Notes under the pieces: generated by a model
Seen by the model: only the letters and a program-made list of their open reading frames with translations
What the model was told of the DNA's origin: nothing
Database searches by the model: none
NCBI GenBank assembly: GCA_003353845.1
Contig: PIVT01000003.1
Location: forward strand, 48,475-112,474
Direction of reading: 5' to 3'
From: Pseudomonadota bacterium
Lineage (GTDB): Bacteria > Myxococcota_A > UBA9160 > JADFDR01
DNA: 64,000 bases
Translations under genes and position numbers: made by a program
Shown: in pieces, positions 43,984-52,270 of the stretch
Numbering within the stretch: the first letter of the stretch is position 1
How the letters are laid out: the number at the start of each line of letters is the position of its first letter

Positions 43984-44475
43984 ATGTTTCTATGGATGGC
44001 CGATATAAAATCCGGATATTTAGAAGTGATCTTAAAGCTCTTCGGGGTCTCCATCCTTGGATGGCTCGTGGGCATCGCCGTTTATTTTCCCGCATTTTGG
44101 CTAGGAACAGACGCTGTTGTCAGCAAGTACGTTGGGACGATTCTCGGTTCATCCTTCGGATTTTCATTTTCCTTTTACCTTTTTATCTTCCTACCCTCCA
44201 TTGGGCTGATTCCTCGCGTCGCTCCTTCCTTTAAAAATCCCTGGGGCCGGATCACCCTGGGGCTCATCATCGGCGTCCTTTGTGGCATCGCCTGGGCGAG
44301 AGAGCCCATGTCTTATAGCGCCTTCTACGGGCCCATTCCCCTCACCATCGCCTTTGCATCCATGGGTGCCGCCTACGGTTGGGGAATCTCGAAAGCACTT
44401 GGAGATCAAGTTCAACACAGCGGGCAGGAAGAAGAGAATGAAACCGAGCTGCAACACGTATCCCCTGTAATTTAA
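43984..44475 (+). CDS. Integral membrane protein, function unknown
   Basis: 163 residues with four or five membrane segments: about 15-37, 48-75, 88-104 and 115-135, the second containing a long Phe-rich stretch (GFSFSFYLFIFLPSIG). The C-terminal 28 residues are hydrophilic and acidic (GQEEENETEL). I recognise no family. It is divergent from the small secreted protein gene, and a 413-base non-coding region follows. The Met at residue 5 is an alternative start. Confidence 0.65.
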   Translation: MFLWMADIKSGYLEVILKLFGVSILGWLVGIAVYFPAFWLGTDAVVSKYVGTILGSSFGFSFSFYLFIFLPSIGLIPRVAPSFKNPWGRITLGLIIGVLCGIAWAREPMSYSAFYGPIPLTIAFASMGAAYGWGISKALGDQVQHSGQEEENETELQHVSPVI

Positions 44476-44742
44476 ATTAACCGGCTAACAAATCCACTAT
44501 TTATTCATTTCTGTTGGGTTAGTAGTATTCAGAATTGCCTCCTTTTCTTCCTGGGTTTGAACACACCTGAACTACCCCCCCTAAGGAAACGTCTCGCATA
44601 GCCAGATTCCTTCCAGTATTAGTCGACCCATGTGTCTAAGGTCCGTGAGTTCCAGAAGCTCCTAAGTGTTTTAATGGACACCACACACCAGAAAAAGGAG
44701 TAGAATTCGATCCATTGGGGCCGAACTCTAAGTAGAGTCCGT

Positions 44743-44771
44743 TTGAGAGAATGCCCAAATGCAGTTATAAA
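44743..44771 (+). promoter_or_regulatory. Sigma-70-type promoter of the second YfiR gene
   Basis: TTGAGA (44743-44748), 17-base spacer, TATAAA (44766-44771); each box is 5 of 6 against consensus. The expected start near 44778 leaves a leader of about 110 bases. Confidence 0.6.
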
Positions 44772-44787
44772 TTTTACAAATAGTACA

Positions 44788-44841
44788 AGAGGGAGAAGGA
44801 CCCTCTAGCTGCAGGTTCTTGGAATCGGTTTGAATCTGCAG
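44788..44841 (+). promoter_or_regulatory. Two stem-loops in the leader of the second YfiR gene
   Basis: AGAGGG-N7-CCCTCT (44788-44806), then a ten-pair stem with one G-U pair between 44809-44818 and 44832-44841 (outer arms CTGCAG, 13-base loop). Both lie between the promoter and the ATG at 44889. They could be a regulatory leader or a protein-binding RNA; no riboswitch class is recognised. Confidence 0.4.
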
Positions 44842-44888
44842 GGTTGGAGAAAAAGCGTTGCGATTTTTGTACGGTGGCCACTGTTAAC

Positions 44889-45467
44889 ATGAGTGCTCGG
44901 CGGTACTTAACCTATGCCCTCATAATTCTTGTGCTTCTCCACGGGGCGGGGGAGGCTTTCGCCAAGACCGAGGGCCCCACTGAAGCCGACGTAAAAGCCG
45001 CCGCGATTTACAACCTTCCGCTCTTTGTAGAATGGCCAGAAGAAAAGCTTCTAACAGATGCTCCCGTTTTCAATATTTGCCACCTGGGTCGGGTTTCCTA
45101 CCTGAGAGAGTTGCGTGTTCTGGAGGATCTCGAAATCCTTCAACGCCCGATTCGGGTTGACTACGCCGATCAAGCTGATGGTTACAGTAGCTGTGCACTG
45201 ATCGTTGTGGGGAACATCAGCTCAGCGGAGCTAGAAGCAGCCCTTCCCTTATTCAATGAAGTAAACGTGTTAACGGTTGGCGATCGAAGGAACGGGGCGG
45301 AAAACGGATTGATTATCAATCTGCGTATCGATGACGGTCTGTTAAAAATTGATATAAACCTTGAGGCAGCCCGCCGCGCGCAAATAACCCTACGCGCTCA
45401 ACTCTTGGGCATCGCCAACATTGTTAAAGACCGAGTCGAGAAGAAGCCAGTGAAAGTCGAACCCTGA
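44889..45467 (+). CDS. YfiR family (DUF4154) periplasmic protein
   Basis: 192 residues from ATG 44889, which begins directly at a signal peptide (RRYLTYALIILVLLHGAGEA) cleaved near AFA. An in-frame TTG at 44844 would add 15 residues across the leader stem-loops. The YfiR pattern is complete: VKAAAIYNLPLFVEWP, the cysteine pair (FNICHLG and SSCALIVV), and the C-terminal NGLIINL then INLEAARRAQI. It is a paralogue of 13989-14642. No CHASE8 protein or lipoprotein partner is adjacent; its neighbours are a membrane protein and a convergent SDR gene. Probably a periplasmic regulator of a membrane signalling protein elsewhere. Confidence 0.87.
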   Translation: MSARRYLTYALIILVLLHGAGEAFAKTEGPTEADVKAAAIYNLPLFVEWPEEKLLTDAPVFNICHLGRVSYLRELRVLEDLEILQRPIRVDYADQADGYSSCALIVVGNISSAELEAALPLFNEVNVLTVGDRRNGAENGLIINLRIDDGLLKIDINLEAARRAQITLRAQLLGIANIVKDRVEKKPVKVEP

Positions 45468-45526
45468 AGAACCTCTCAAGAAGAACCACTCCATTCAAAA
45501 TATCCAGCCCATCTCACTGTCAGAAT

Positions 45527-46348
45527 TCAGACCTTCAGCACCAACCGGAAGATTCCGTCAACAAGACGATCAGGCAAATAACCCAAGAGATCCCGAGAGA
45601 CATCTGCTTTTACTGAATAGGCAGGGGCTGGATTGGCCGTCGTCAACACCTTGTGAACGCTTTCCGCCAGGATTTCCGGGGCATGCGCCTTTGCATTTTC
45701 CCCCATTGCGAGAGCTTTCACCTTCGTCAGTTGCTTCTTGAACATCTTCGATTCATCAACCGCCTGCTGAAAGCGTCGCTCCATTCCAGACACCATGTCT
45801 GTCTTGAAGGGGCCGGGTTGAAGCTTGATGACAGGCACACCTAAAAACCCGACCTCTCTGCGAAGGGAATCTGAATAGGCTTCGACGGCGTGCTTGCTTA
45901 TACAATAGGGCCCATTAAAAGGAAGCCCACTGAGGCGACCGACTTCCGAGCTGATATTTACGATGCGACCTTTTCGATTCAGCACGAGAGGGAAAAAGGC
46001 TTTGTTGACTCGATACATCCCCATGAAGTTGACGTCCATCAGACGAGCCAGGGATTCTTCCTTGATTTCGATCAGGGAGCCTATGGCAAGGATGCCCGCA
46101 CAGTTGACGACCCCATCCAACCCGTCCACTTCCTTGCCCACCCGCTCGGCCGCGGCTTCAACACTCTCCGCATCTGTCACATCGAGTCGAACGGGAGTGA
46201 TGTTGTTTTCCTGCTCGATGATTTCCAGCGCTGCTTGATCAAAATCTGCAGCAAACACATGCCAGCCGTACTTGGCAAGCAGCAATGAAGCCGCCTTCCC
46301 CAATCCACCTGCACCGCCTGTAATTAGAACTGTATTTTGAGCGCTCAT
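45527..46348 (-). CDS. SDR family oxidoreductase (retinol/17beta-HSD-like)
   Basis: 273 residues. Cofactor loop TGGAGGLG (about 10-17), Asp at the end of strand 2 (FAADFD) favouring NAD, NAG motif as VNCAGI, and catalytic Ser in NISSEVG with YCISK near 153. The C-terminus is longer than in simple SDRs (a KADVSRDLLGYLPDRLVDG segment), like the 17beta-hydroxysteroid or retinol dehydrogenase group. It is the last gene of the minus-strand cluster starting at 54600, 3 bases after the TetR gene. It probably oxidises or reduces a hydroxyl/keto group on the cluster's substrate, which is unknown. Confidence 0.9.
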   Translation of the reverse strand: MSAQNTVLITGGAGGLGKAASLLLAKYGWHVFAADFDQAALEIIEQENNITPVRLDVTDAESVEAAAERVGKEVDGLDGVVNCAGILAIGSLIEIKEESLARLMDVNFMGMYRVNKAFFPLVLNRKGRIVNISSEVGRLSGLPFNGPYCISKHAVEAYSDSLRREVGFLGVPVIKLQPGPFKTDMVSGMERRFQQAVDESKMFKKQLTKVKALAMGENAKAHAPEILAESVHKVLTTANPAPAYSVKADVSRDLLGYLPDRLVDGIFRLVLKV

Positions 46349-46351
46349 TAT

Positions 46352-46960
46352 TTAGGGTTGCCTTTCCAACGCGGTGGACAAGAGATCGACCAACAGGCCT
46401 ACTGTCGGTCGGACATGACTAAAAGACGGTTGTGGATTCACCAAAAAACCAAAGAGACTAAGACGTAGGCAATCCGCCAACTGCGCCGCCTCTATATCTG
46501 ATCGAAGATAACCACCTTTTTGAAGACGTTCGACCTGACTCGTCAGGGTTCGCCCAAAGGAAGTGGCGCCAATTCCTAAATTTGCCGCGCCACCCTTCCG
46601 GACAATGGCGGCAGTGATTTTGCGAACCAGTTCCAGGTTGCCGACCGCCTCGTGCTCTTCTAGTACGATATTTGCCAAGCGGGTCAGGAAGCCTTTCACA
46701 CTTCGCACAGAGCTGAGTTCCGCTTCCATGCGCGCGGCCATGGCTTCCGATATACGTCGCTGCCGCTCCAGCAGTACGTGATCCTTGGTGGGAAAATGAA
46801 AGAAAAAGGTTCCCTTGGCCACGCCAGCGACTTCGCAGATGGTATCAATCCGGGCCTTTTCCACGCCCACGCGGCAGAACTCTTCAATGGCGGTGTTAAA
46901 CACTCGCTGATAGGTCTCTTCTCGTTGAATATCGCGTGTGGTTTTTTTCGCCTTGGTCAT
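46352..46960 (-). CDS. TetR/AcrR family transcriptional regulator
   Basis: 202 residues. The N-terminal helix-turn-helix (about 16-64) has IDTICEVAGVAKGTFFFHF and the following FPTKDHVLLE, the typical TetR DNA-binding signature. The C-terminal ligand domain is all helical and unassigned. It lies inside the CoA cluster, 122 bases after the crotonase gene and 3 bases before the SDR gene, so it probably controls the cluster in response to its substrate or an acyl-CoA. The 18-base dyad at 54704-54721 is the best operator candidate. Confidence 0.92.
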   Translation of the reverse strand: MTKAKKTTRDIQREETYQRVFNTAIEEFCRVGVEKARIDTICEVAGVAKGTFFFHFPTKDHVLLERQRRISEAMAARMEAELSSVRSVKGFLTRLANIVLEEHEAVGNLELVRKITAAIVRKGGAANLGIGATSFGRTLTSQVERLQKGGYLRSDIEAAQLADCLRLSLFGFLVNPQPSFSHVRPTVGLLVDLLSTALERQP

Positions 46961-47082
46961 GGCATCCCGTTCCGTGCAGAACAGGGAAACTACTGAACTT
47001 CTACCAATATTCCCATGTAAGGGCGTTGCCCGGCCAGGAGCGCACGACTTATCCAGGGATGCCTCTTGCCCCCTTCAAAAAC

Positions 47083-47868
47083 CTAACGCCCTTTGTAATC
47101 AGGCTTCCGGTTCTCCATATAGGAACGCGGTCCTTCCTGGGCGTCTTCAGAATGACGTACGCGCTGGAACAAAGCGTTTTCCAGAACAAACCCGTTCTCG
47201 TGTTCCCAGGCACGCACAGCAATCTCCTTGGCGGTGCGCACGGCCAGCGGACCATTCTTACAAATGCTCTTCGCCAACTTCATGGCTTCGGGCAAGACTT
47301 CGGCAGCTGTGGGGACGACGCGGTTGATCAAACCGACGTCATAGGCTCGCTTGGCGTCAATGGGGCGGCCTGTCAAAAGCAGCTCCATGGAAACCGCCCA
47401 GGGAATCGCACGCGGCAAACGCACATGTGAGCCACCGGCTGGAATCATTCCCCAGCGAACCTCTCCCAAGGCAAAGGTTGCATCCTCTGAAGCAACACAC
47501 ATATCCGCACCCAAAATCAGTTCGAGTGTGGCAAAGCCTTGAACCGCAGTAATGATGGGTTTGAAGATATCGCTGTACACGCGCTTGGTCGGATCGGCAT
47601 TGATTTGGTATTCGCCGGAGTTAATCACGGGAATCATGGCATCCAAGTCACCCCCGGCACACCAGTTCTTTCCGTTGCCCGCGAAGACGGCAACCCACAT
47701 ATCGTCATCGTTCTTAAAATCCTCGAGACACTCGTACATCGTGTCGATCATCTCTGGCGTGAAGCAGTTACTCATCTCGGGACGGTTGAATGTAAGAACC
47801 GCGATATGGTCCTTCTTCTCATACAAAAATTCCTTGATTCCTGGCATCGGCTTATTCTCCATGTGCAC
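47083..47868 (-). CDS. Enoyl-CoA hydratase/isomerase family protein with altered oxyanion loop
   Basis: 261 residues, crotonase fold. First oxyanion segment is WCAGGDL (69-75). The second, normally G-[YF]-A-x-G-G-G-x-E-L, reads GFATLELILGAD (111-122). Compared with the usual form, the three glycines are missing, a 9-base in-frame difference that I checked in the DNA. Glu136 (LGEVRWG) matches one catalytic Glu. The family hydrates, isomerises or hydrolyses acyl-CoA; this member may use a different mechanism or lack activity. Gene order places it after two CoA-transferases, consistent with acting on the CoA thioester they form. Confidence 0.88.
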   Translation of the reverse strand: MHMENKPMPGIKEFLYEKKDHIAVLTFNRPEMSNCFTPEMIDTMYECLEDFKNDDDMWVAVFAGNGKNWCAGGDLDAMIPVINSGEYQINADPTKRVYSDIFKPIITAVQGFATLELILGADMCVASEDATFALGEVRWGMIPAGGSHVRLPRAIPWAVSMELLLTGRPIDAKRAYDVGLINRVVPTAAEVLPEAMKLAKSICKNGPLAVRTAKEIAVRAWEHENGFVLENALFQRVRHSEDAQEGPRSYMENRKPDYKGR

Positions 47869-47871
47869 ACA

Positions 47872-47886
47872 GACGCTGTTAGCGTC
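47872..47886. repeat. Short inverted repeat before the crotonase gene
   Basis: GACGCT-GTT-AGCGTC, 3 bases upstream of the crotonase start on the minus strand. It could be an operator or a small leader hairpin near the ribosome site. Confidence 0.3.
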
Positions 47887-47937
47887 GACTCGTTTTAATA
47901 AAGGAACACTGAATCATCGTCAAGAAAGCAAACGCTT

Positions 47938-49167
47938 TCAAAAGATCACTTTGGCCTCGATCAACTCTTGAATCGCTTCCTCGGACAAGCCCAACAAATC
48001 TTGAAAGACATGCCCGTTATCGCGACCCATCACAGGCCCTGGTTTCACATCGATATTGCTGCGACTTGTTTTCACATAAGCACCATAGATGGTTTCGCGA
48101 AATCCCAAGGGGTGATCTACTTCGATAAAAGTCTTGCGGGATTTATATTGGGGGCTATTCAAAAGATCGGCCACGTTGAGCACCGGAGCCGCTGCCACAC
48201 CGTGCTCTTGAAGTTTGTCGGCCAACGCCGCGTCATCGAAACCAATGGTCCACGCAGCCAATTTTTCATGCAACACATCGATGTTTTCTACTCGTGACTC
48301 CAAACTGGCAAAGGCTTGGTCACTCGCCCATTCGGGCTTCCCCATGGCGGCCACCAATCCATCCCATTCCTCAAGTTCGCTCACGGCAATACTGATCCAA
48401 CGATCCTCTCCTGCACATGGAAACACACCATGAGGCGCAGCTGCCTTTAAGGGATGCCGGTTCCCAATAGGGCCGGCAACACGCCCATTGAGTGCGTAAT
48501 CCATAAACGCTGGCGTCATCATTTGCATGATGCCCTCTTGCTGAGAGAAGTCGACATGCTGCCCCTTCCCTGTTCGCTCGCGATAGCTCACGCCCAGCAG
48601 TACAGCGAAGGCACCGATAATGCCGCCCAAGGGATCGGCGTATGCATTCTCCATGGGGACCGGTGGTCCATCGGCGTATCCTGTCAAACTATCGAGACCT
48701 GTAATGCTCGAGAGGCTCATGCCATAGGTGCGCACATTCTTAAGCGCACCCGTCAAGCCCGCGGCGGGCATGGAAACCAAAATCACATCGGACTTGGTCT
48801 TACGCAACGCCTCGTAGCCCAAACCTAATTTTTCCATGACACCCGGACCAAAGTTCTCAATGGCCACGTCGGATTTCGCAACAAGTTCCTTGGCCAACTC
48901 CACCGCTCTCGGCTCTTTCAAATTGAGCGTAATGCTGCCGTTGCCAGCCCAGCCCGCATGATTTTGCAAGCTTCGATTATGATCGCGCACGCCCCCGCCG
49001 AAGGGAGGCAGCGTTCGGTTGATATCGACTCGAATCTGGGACTCAACCCGATAGACCTCAGCACCCAAGAAAGCGAGTGTTTGCCCTGCAACAGGCCCCA
49101 ACCATTCCCGCCCGAAATTGACGACGCGAAGCCCTGAAAGCGGAAGTTGTTTTTCCGAACTCGTCAT
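47938..49167 (-). CDS. Family III (CaiB/BaiF) CoA-transferase, Asp-type subunit
   Basis: 409 residues, the usual subunit length. N-terminal Rossmann-like start (LRVVNFGREWLGPVAGQTLAFLGAEV with a gap), mid-domain NLKEPRAVELAKEL, and the catalytic aspartate, Asp178, in AYADPLGGIIGAF, followed by GKGQHVDFSQQEG. Family III enzymes move CoA between carboxylic acids through an aspartyl-CoA anhydride/thioester. Its start abuts the stop of the upstream CoA-transferase gene with no gap, so the two are probably translated together and may form a heteromer. Substrate unknown. Confidence 0.92.
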   Translation of the reverse strand: MTSSEKQLPLSGLRVVNFGREWLGPVAGQTLAFLGAEVYRVESQIRVDINRTLPPFGGGVRDHNRSLQNHAGWAGNGSITLNLKEPRAVELAKELVAKSDVAIENFGPGVMEKLGLGYEALRKTKSDVILVSMPAAGLTGALKNVRTYGMSLSSITGLDSLTGYADGPPVPMENAYADPLGGIIGAFAVLLGVSYRERTGKGQHVDFSQQEGIMQMMTPAFMDYALNGRVAGPIGNRHPLKAAAPHGVFPCAGEDRWISIAVSELEEWDGLVAAMGKPEWASDQAFASLESRVENIDVLHEKLAAWTIGFDDAALADKLQEHGVAAAPVLNVADLLNSPQYKSRKTFIEVDHPLGFRETIYGAYVKTSRSNIDVKPGPVMGRDNGHVFQDLLGLSEEAIQELIEAKVIF

Positions 49168-50403
49168 CTAGAGCACTCCTTCCGATTTAAGTTCTTCGAA
49201 AGCAACGGCTTCTAAACCCAGTTGCTTACAGAAAACTTCTTCATTGTGTTGGCCGAACAGAGGGGCTGGCCTGCGCGGACCGCCAGGACACTCTGGCAAA
49301 TGTATCGGCGCCCCCAACACGCGCATATTGCCCAACTCCGGGTGTTCCACTTCCACGATGTAGCCGCGCTCCTTCATGTGTGGGTGGTCCGCAGCTTCGG
49401 CAACGGTGTAGACCGCCGTGGCGGGACAACCATTGCCTTGAAGCATATCCATGAGTTCTTGCTTCCCGTGTTGCATGGTCCACTCTTCAAGCAGGGGATA
49501 AATCATGTCAGCATTTTGGGCCCGCACGAACATGTCATCAAACAAGTCAATCTGTGCCCACTCAGGATCCCCCATGGCTTTGACAATCCCTTTCCACTGC
49601 GCCGTTTCCAAAGCAATCATCCAGACATATCCATCCTTGCAGGGAAGGATGGTAGCCGGGGCAGCCAGGGACATGCCCACGCCTGTTCTCTTGTCATAGA
49701 TCCCATCTTGCGCATAACCACCGATGTTCTGCGCACCGACAAAGGTCGCGGCCACCGCCTCGGCACAAGAGACATCTAGATGTTGCCCTCCTCCCACGAG
49801 CGTACGCCCGAGAACACAGGCCAGGCCCCAGGTCACGGCTGTGTATGCGCCATAGTATTCAGCCGAAAAGGTTCCGTGTTGCAGGGGCGCCTCTCCGGGG
49901 CGACCACAATAACGGCTCCCTGTCCCTGTGAGGTGGAAGGCATTCAAATCAACTGCGTTCCAATCGGCGTAGGGACCCGTTTGGCCAAAGGGCGTGATGG
50001 AAATCATGACGAGATCAGGGTTTGCAGCGGAAAGGGTTTGATAGTCGAGGCCCCAGGCCTTCATTTTCTTTGGCAGATTATTCTCGATCAAGACATCTGC
50101 ATCTTCGAGCAAGCGAAGCAACTGCTCACGCCCCTTGGGCACAGAGACATCCAGTGTGACGCCTCGCTTATTGGTATTCAGCGCAAAATAAAGCCCACTT
50201 TTTTCGGGATGCGAAACATCTCCCGGGAACGGGCCCCAACGCCGGGTCTTATCACCCTGCTTCGGTGTCTCGATCTTGATGACATCGGCACCGTAGTCGG
50301 AAAACAGCTTTGCACAGAACGCCGCCGACACGCCCTCACCCATCTCAATCACGCGAATCCCTTCCAGCGCGCCACTCACTGCCTCGGCACCATCAGTTGC
50401 CAT
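49168..50403 (-). CDS. Family III (CaiB/BaiF) CoA-transferase, Glu at the catalytic position
   Basis: 411 residues. Family features include IRVIEMGEGVSAAFCAKLFS at the N-terminus, NTNKRGVTLDVSVPKGREQL, PFGQTGPYADW and GGGQHLDVSCAEA. At the place of the catalytic Asp the sequence reads SAEYYGAYTAV, so Glu182 replaces Asp169 of formate CoA-transferase. The neighbour 47938-49167 and the third paralogue 53428-54600 keep Asp. In heteromeric family III enzymes such as benzylsuccinate CoA-transferase only one subunit is recalled to keep the Asp. A similar division of labour is inferred here. Substrate unknown. Confidence 0.9.
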   Translation of the reverse strand: MATDGAEAVSGALEGIRVIEMGEGVSAAFCAKLFSDYGADVIKIETPKQGDKTRRWGPFPGDVSHPEKSGLYFALNTNKRGVTLDVSVPKGREQLLRLLEDADVLIENNLPKKMKAWGLDYQTLSAANPDLVMISITPFGQTGPYADWNAVDLNAFHLTGTGSRYCGRPGEAPLQHGTFSAEYYGAYTAVTWGLACVLGRTLVGGGQHLDVSCAEAVAATFVGAQNIGGYAQDGIYDKRTGVGMSLAAPATILPCKDGYVWMIALETAQWKGIVKAMGDPEWAQIDLFDDMFVRAQNADMIYPLLEEWTMQHGKQELMDMLQGNGCPATAVYTVAEAADHPHMKERGYIVEVEHPELGNMRVLGAPIHLPECPGGPRRPAPLFGQHNEEVFCKQLGLEAVAFEELKSEGVL

Positions 50404-50491
50404 GCCTCATCCCCTTTTCAAATTAATTCAGGTGCCTTCATATTTTCTGCACCCAAAATTTTGTCAAAACTCAAAGCGCTATAACAAAGCC

Positions 50492-52237
50492 CTATGACTT
50501 TACAGGCAAGTTGAGTCGAGACGGATACTGCTCATTGTGAAGCACTTGCTGCACCGCTTTTTGCGCATCTTCAGCGCTGCCAAGGGCTGGCGTCACGCGT
50601 GAATTCAAGTTTCGATCAAAGCGCGGGAAGTTGCTGCTAGAAATCTCCAGTCGAATCCGATGATTGGCTTTGAAAGTGTGCGCCATGTCCCAAAGGTCGA
50701 TGCAAAACTCTGCCACCTCACCCGGTTCGAGAAAGTCCTCCCGGTCGCGACCTTTGCGATAACGCGCCCGGATGATGCCCTCGGCGATGTTGGCGCAATA
50801 CCCGTCCGGCTCGACATCCACCAGTTTTGCGGTGAAGTCAGTGTCCGGGGCGTCACTGCTGGCATACAAGGTGACGGACACAGGACCCGTGATGGCCAAA
50901 GACTCAGAAAGTCGAGGCGTGGTATAGACCAGCACGTCTTGCCGTTCCTCGACCTGAGCCTGGTTCTCAACACCTGTCGGAACATCGATCATGCTCCGCC
51001 CACCTGTGGTAGGCACGGGTTCGAGGGGGTCGTACACATAACTGTCCGCGGGTTCAGTACTCGGGGCTTCTATGTCCAGCCTCCCGTCCCCCATCCGACT
51101 ATTGGCCTGACCCGCACTGTGGAGATAATACGGCACAAGCGTATGAGCAGGAGGCCAAACGTCCGTCTCCCGCCAGGCATTCTCTCCCATCTGGTAATAA
51201 CGGACACTCTTCTCCTGTTCGAGGCTAGCCTCTTGGCCCATGAGCCAGTGATCGAACCACTCGAAGGCGATACCGGCTAATGTGTCGGGTCCCGTCAGCG
51301 CCAAGGGTCCAAAGTCGCGCTCTCCAGCACAGGTCGGACGCTTGTTGTAATAGGCACTGTGGTCCCACGGGCCGATTACAAGCTTGTGTTCATCGCGGAC
51401 TTGCTTATCACTCTGAAGACACAATGCAGAGTGCAGGTCCAGATGTCCCTTCATACAGGTGTCGTACCATGAGCTCATGTGTAGAACGGGTACATTGATG
51501 CGGTCCGCATGGGCCACGGCATCTACCTTCTGCCAGAACTCGTCATAACTCGGGTGTGACAACCACTCTCGCCAGTACGGCGCCGCTCCTTCCTGAAAGG
51601 CCGGGAAGTCAATGAGCGGCAGATAGCTGCCCGATTTATTCATATCCGCTTTGGCCTCTGCCAATTTGCGATGCGCTTCCTCCAGAGCAGCGGGTTCCAA
51701 GTTCAGCCGGGAAAGCGTGTCATGTGCCAGGATTGTCCAGATCCAAGACATCTGGAAACCCAGTTCAAAGGCACCACCACAGGAATAAGTCCAGCCACTG
51801 TGAGCATTCGTGGCTGTCATGTAAGCAAAAACGGCCTTGAGGTGGGGAGGCGCTTCGGTGGCACCCTGGATCGTTGACAAGCCCAGGGCACAAGCACCAT
51901 ACAGGCCGACGTTGCCATCAGACCAAGGCTGGGCGGCCGCCCATTCCACCGTGTCATAGGCATCGCTTCCTTCATTTCCATAGGGAGCCCAGGTCCCCTC
52001 GGATCCAGCTCTTCCCCGCACTTCCTGAACAACCACGGCATAACCCCGCTGGGCGGCAACGAGGGGGCTGAACAGCAGTTCGTGCATGGCGAGAAAGTGA
52101 TCGTTGTCGTAGGGATGCACGTTCACTAACACAGGGTGCTTGGCACCGTCGTCGAATCGGTAGATGTCGGTGGCGAGCTCCACACCATCGCGCATGGGCA
52201 CCATGACGTCTCGTTCGATAATGATGTTATTCGTCAT
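50492..52237 (-). CDS. CocE/NonD family hydrolase with a cysteine at the nucleophile position
   Basis: 581 residues. Alpha/beta-hydrolase domain (1-about 350) with the oxyanion-side segment VNVHPYDN, then VQEVRGRAGSEG, and the nucleophile elbow GLYGACALGL (111-120). The normal elbow is G-x-S-x-x-G; Cys116 (codon TGT, 51890-51892 on the minus strand) is in the Ser place. Asp259 (SWYDT) and His293 (PWDHS) match the remaining triad. The C-terminal jelly-roll domain (about 390-580) is typical of CocE and X-Pro dipeptidyl peptidases. Predicted role is cleavage of an ester or amide in the cluster's substrate. No signal peptide. Confidence 0.9.
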   Translation of the reverse strand: MTNNIIIERDVMVPMRDGVELATDIYRFDDGAKHPVLVNVHPYDNDHFLAMHELLFSPLVAAQRGYAVVVQEVRGRAGSEGTWAPYGNEGSDAYDTVEWAAAQPWSDGNVGLYGACALGLSTIQGATEAPPHLKAVFAYMTATNAHSGWTYSCGGAFELGFQMSWIWTILAHDTLSRLNLEPAALEEAHRKLAEAKADMNKSGSYLPLIDFPAFQEGAAPYWREWLSHPSYDEFWQKVDAVAHADRINVPVLHMSSWYDTCMKGHLDLHSALCLQSDKQVRDEHKLVIGPWDHSAYYNKRPTCAGERDFGPLALTGPDTLAGIAFEWFDHWLMGQEASLEQEKSVRYYQMGENAWRETDVWPPAHTLVPYYLHSAGQANSRMGDGRLDIEAPSTEPADSYVYDPLEPVPTTGGRSMIDVPTGVENQAQVEERQDVLVYTTPRLSESLAITGPVSVTLYASSDAPDTDFTAKLVDVEPDGYCANIAEGIIRARYRKGRDREDFLEPGEVAEFCIDLWDMAHTFKANHRIRLEISSSNFPRFDRNLNSRVTPALGSAEDAQKAVQQVLHNEQYPSRLNLPVKS

Positions 52238-52270
52238 GACTTCCCTTTCTATATTTTTAGAGGAGACGAC

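Larger units (their letters stand above)
44476..44888. other. Intergenic region with promoter and structured leader for the second YfiR gene
   Basis: A 413-base gap. The first half holds nothing I recognise apart from an ACTCTA-AG-TAGAGT repeat (44725-44738). The right part contains a sigma-70-type promoter (44743-44771) and two stem-loops (44788-44841). A frame could be opened from TTG 44844, but I place the start at ATG 44889. Confidence 0.5.

Noticed and set aside
43794..44075. N-terminal extension of the small secreted protein (frame open to 44075)
   Set aside because: A GTG at 43793 with GGAGG upstream starts directly at the signal peptide. The extension overlaps the divergent membrane-protein gene and looks non-coding.
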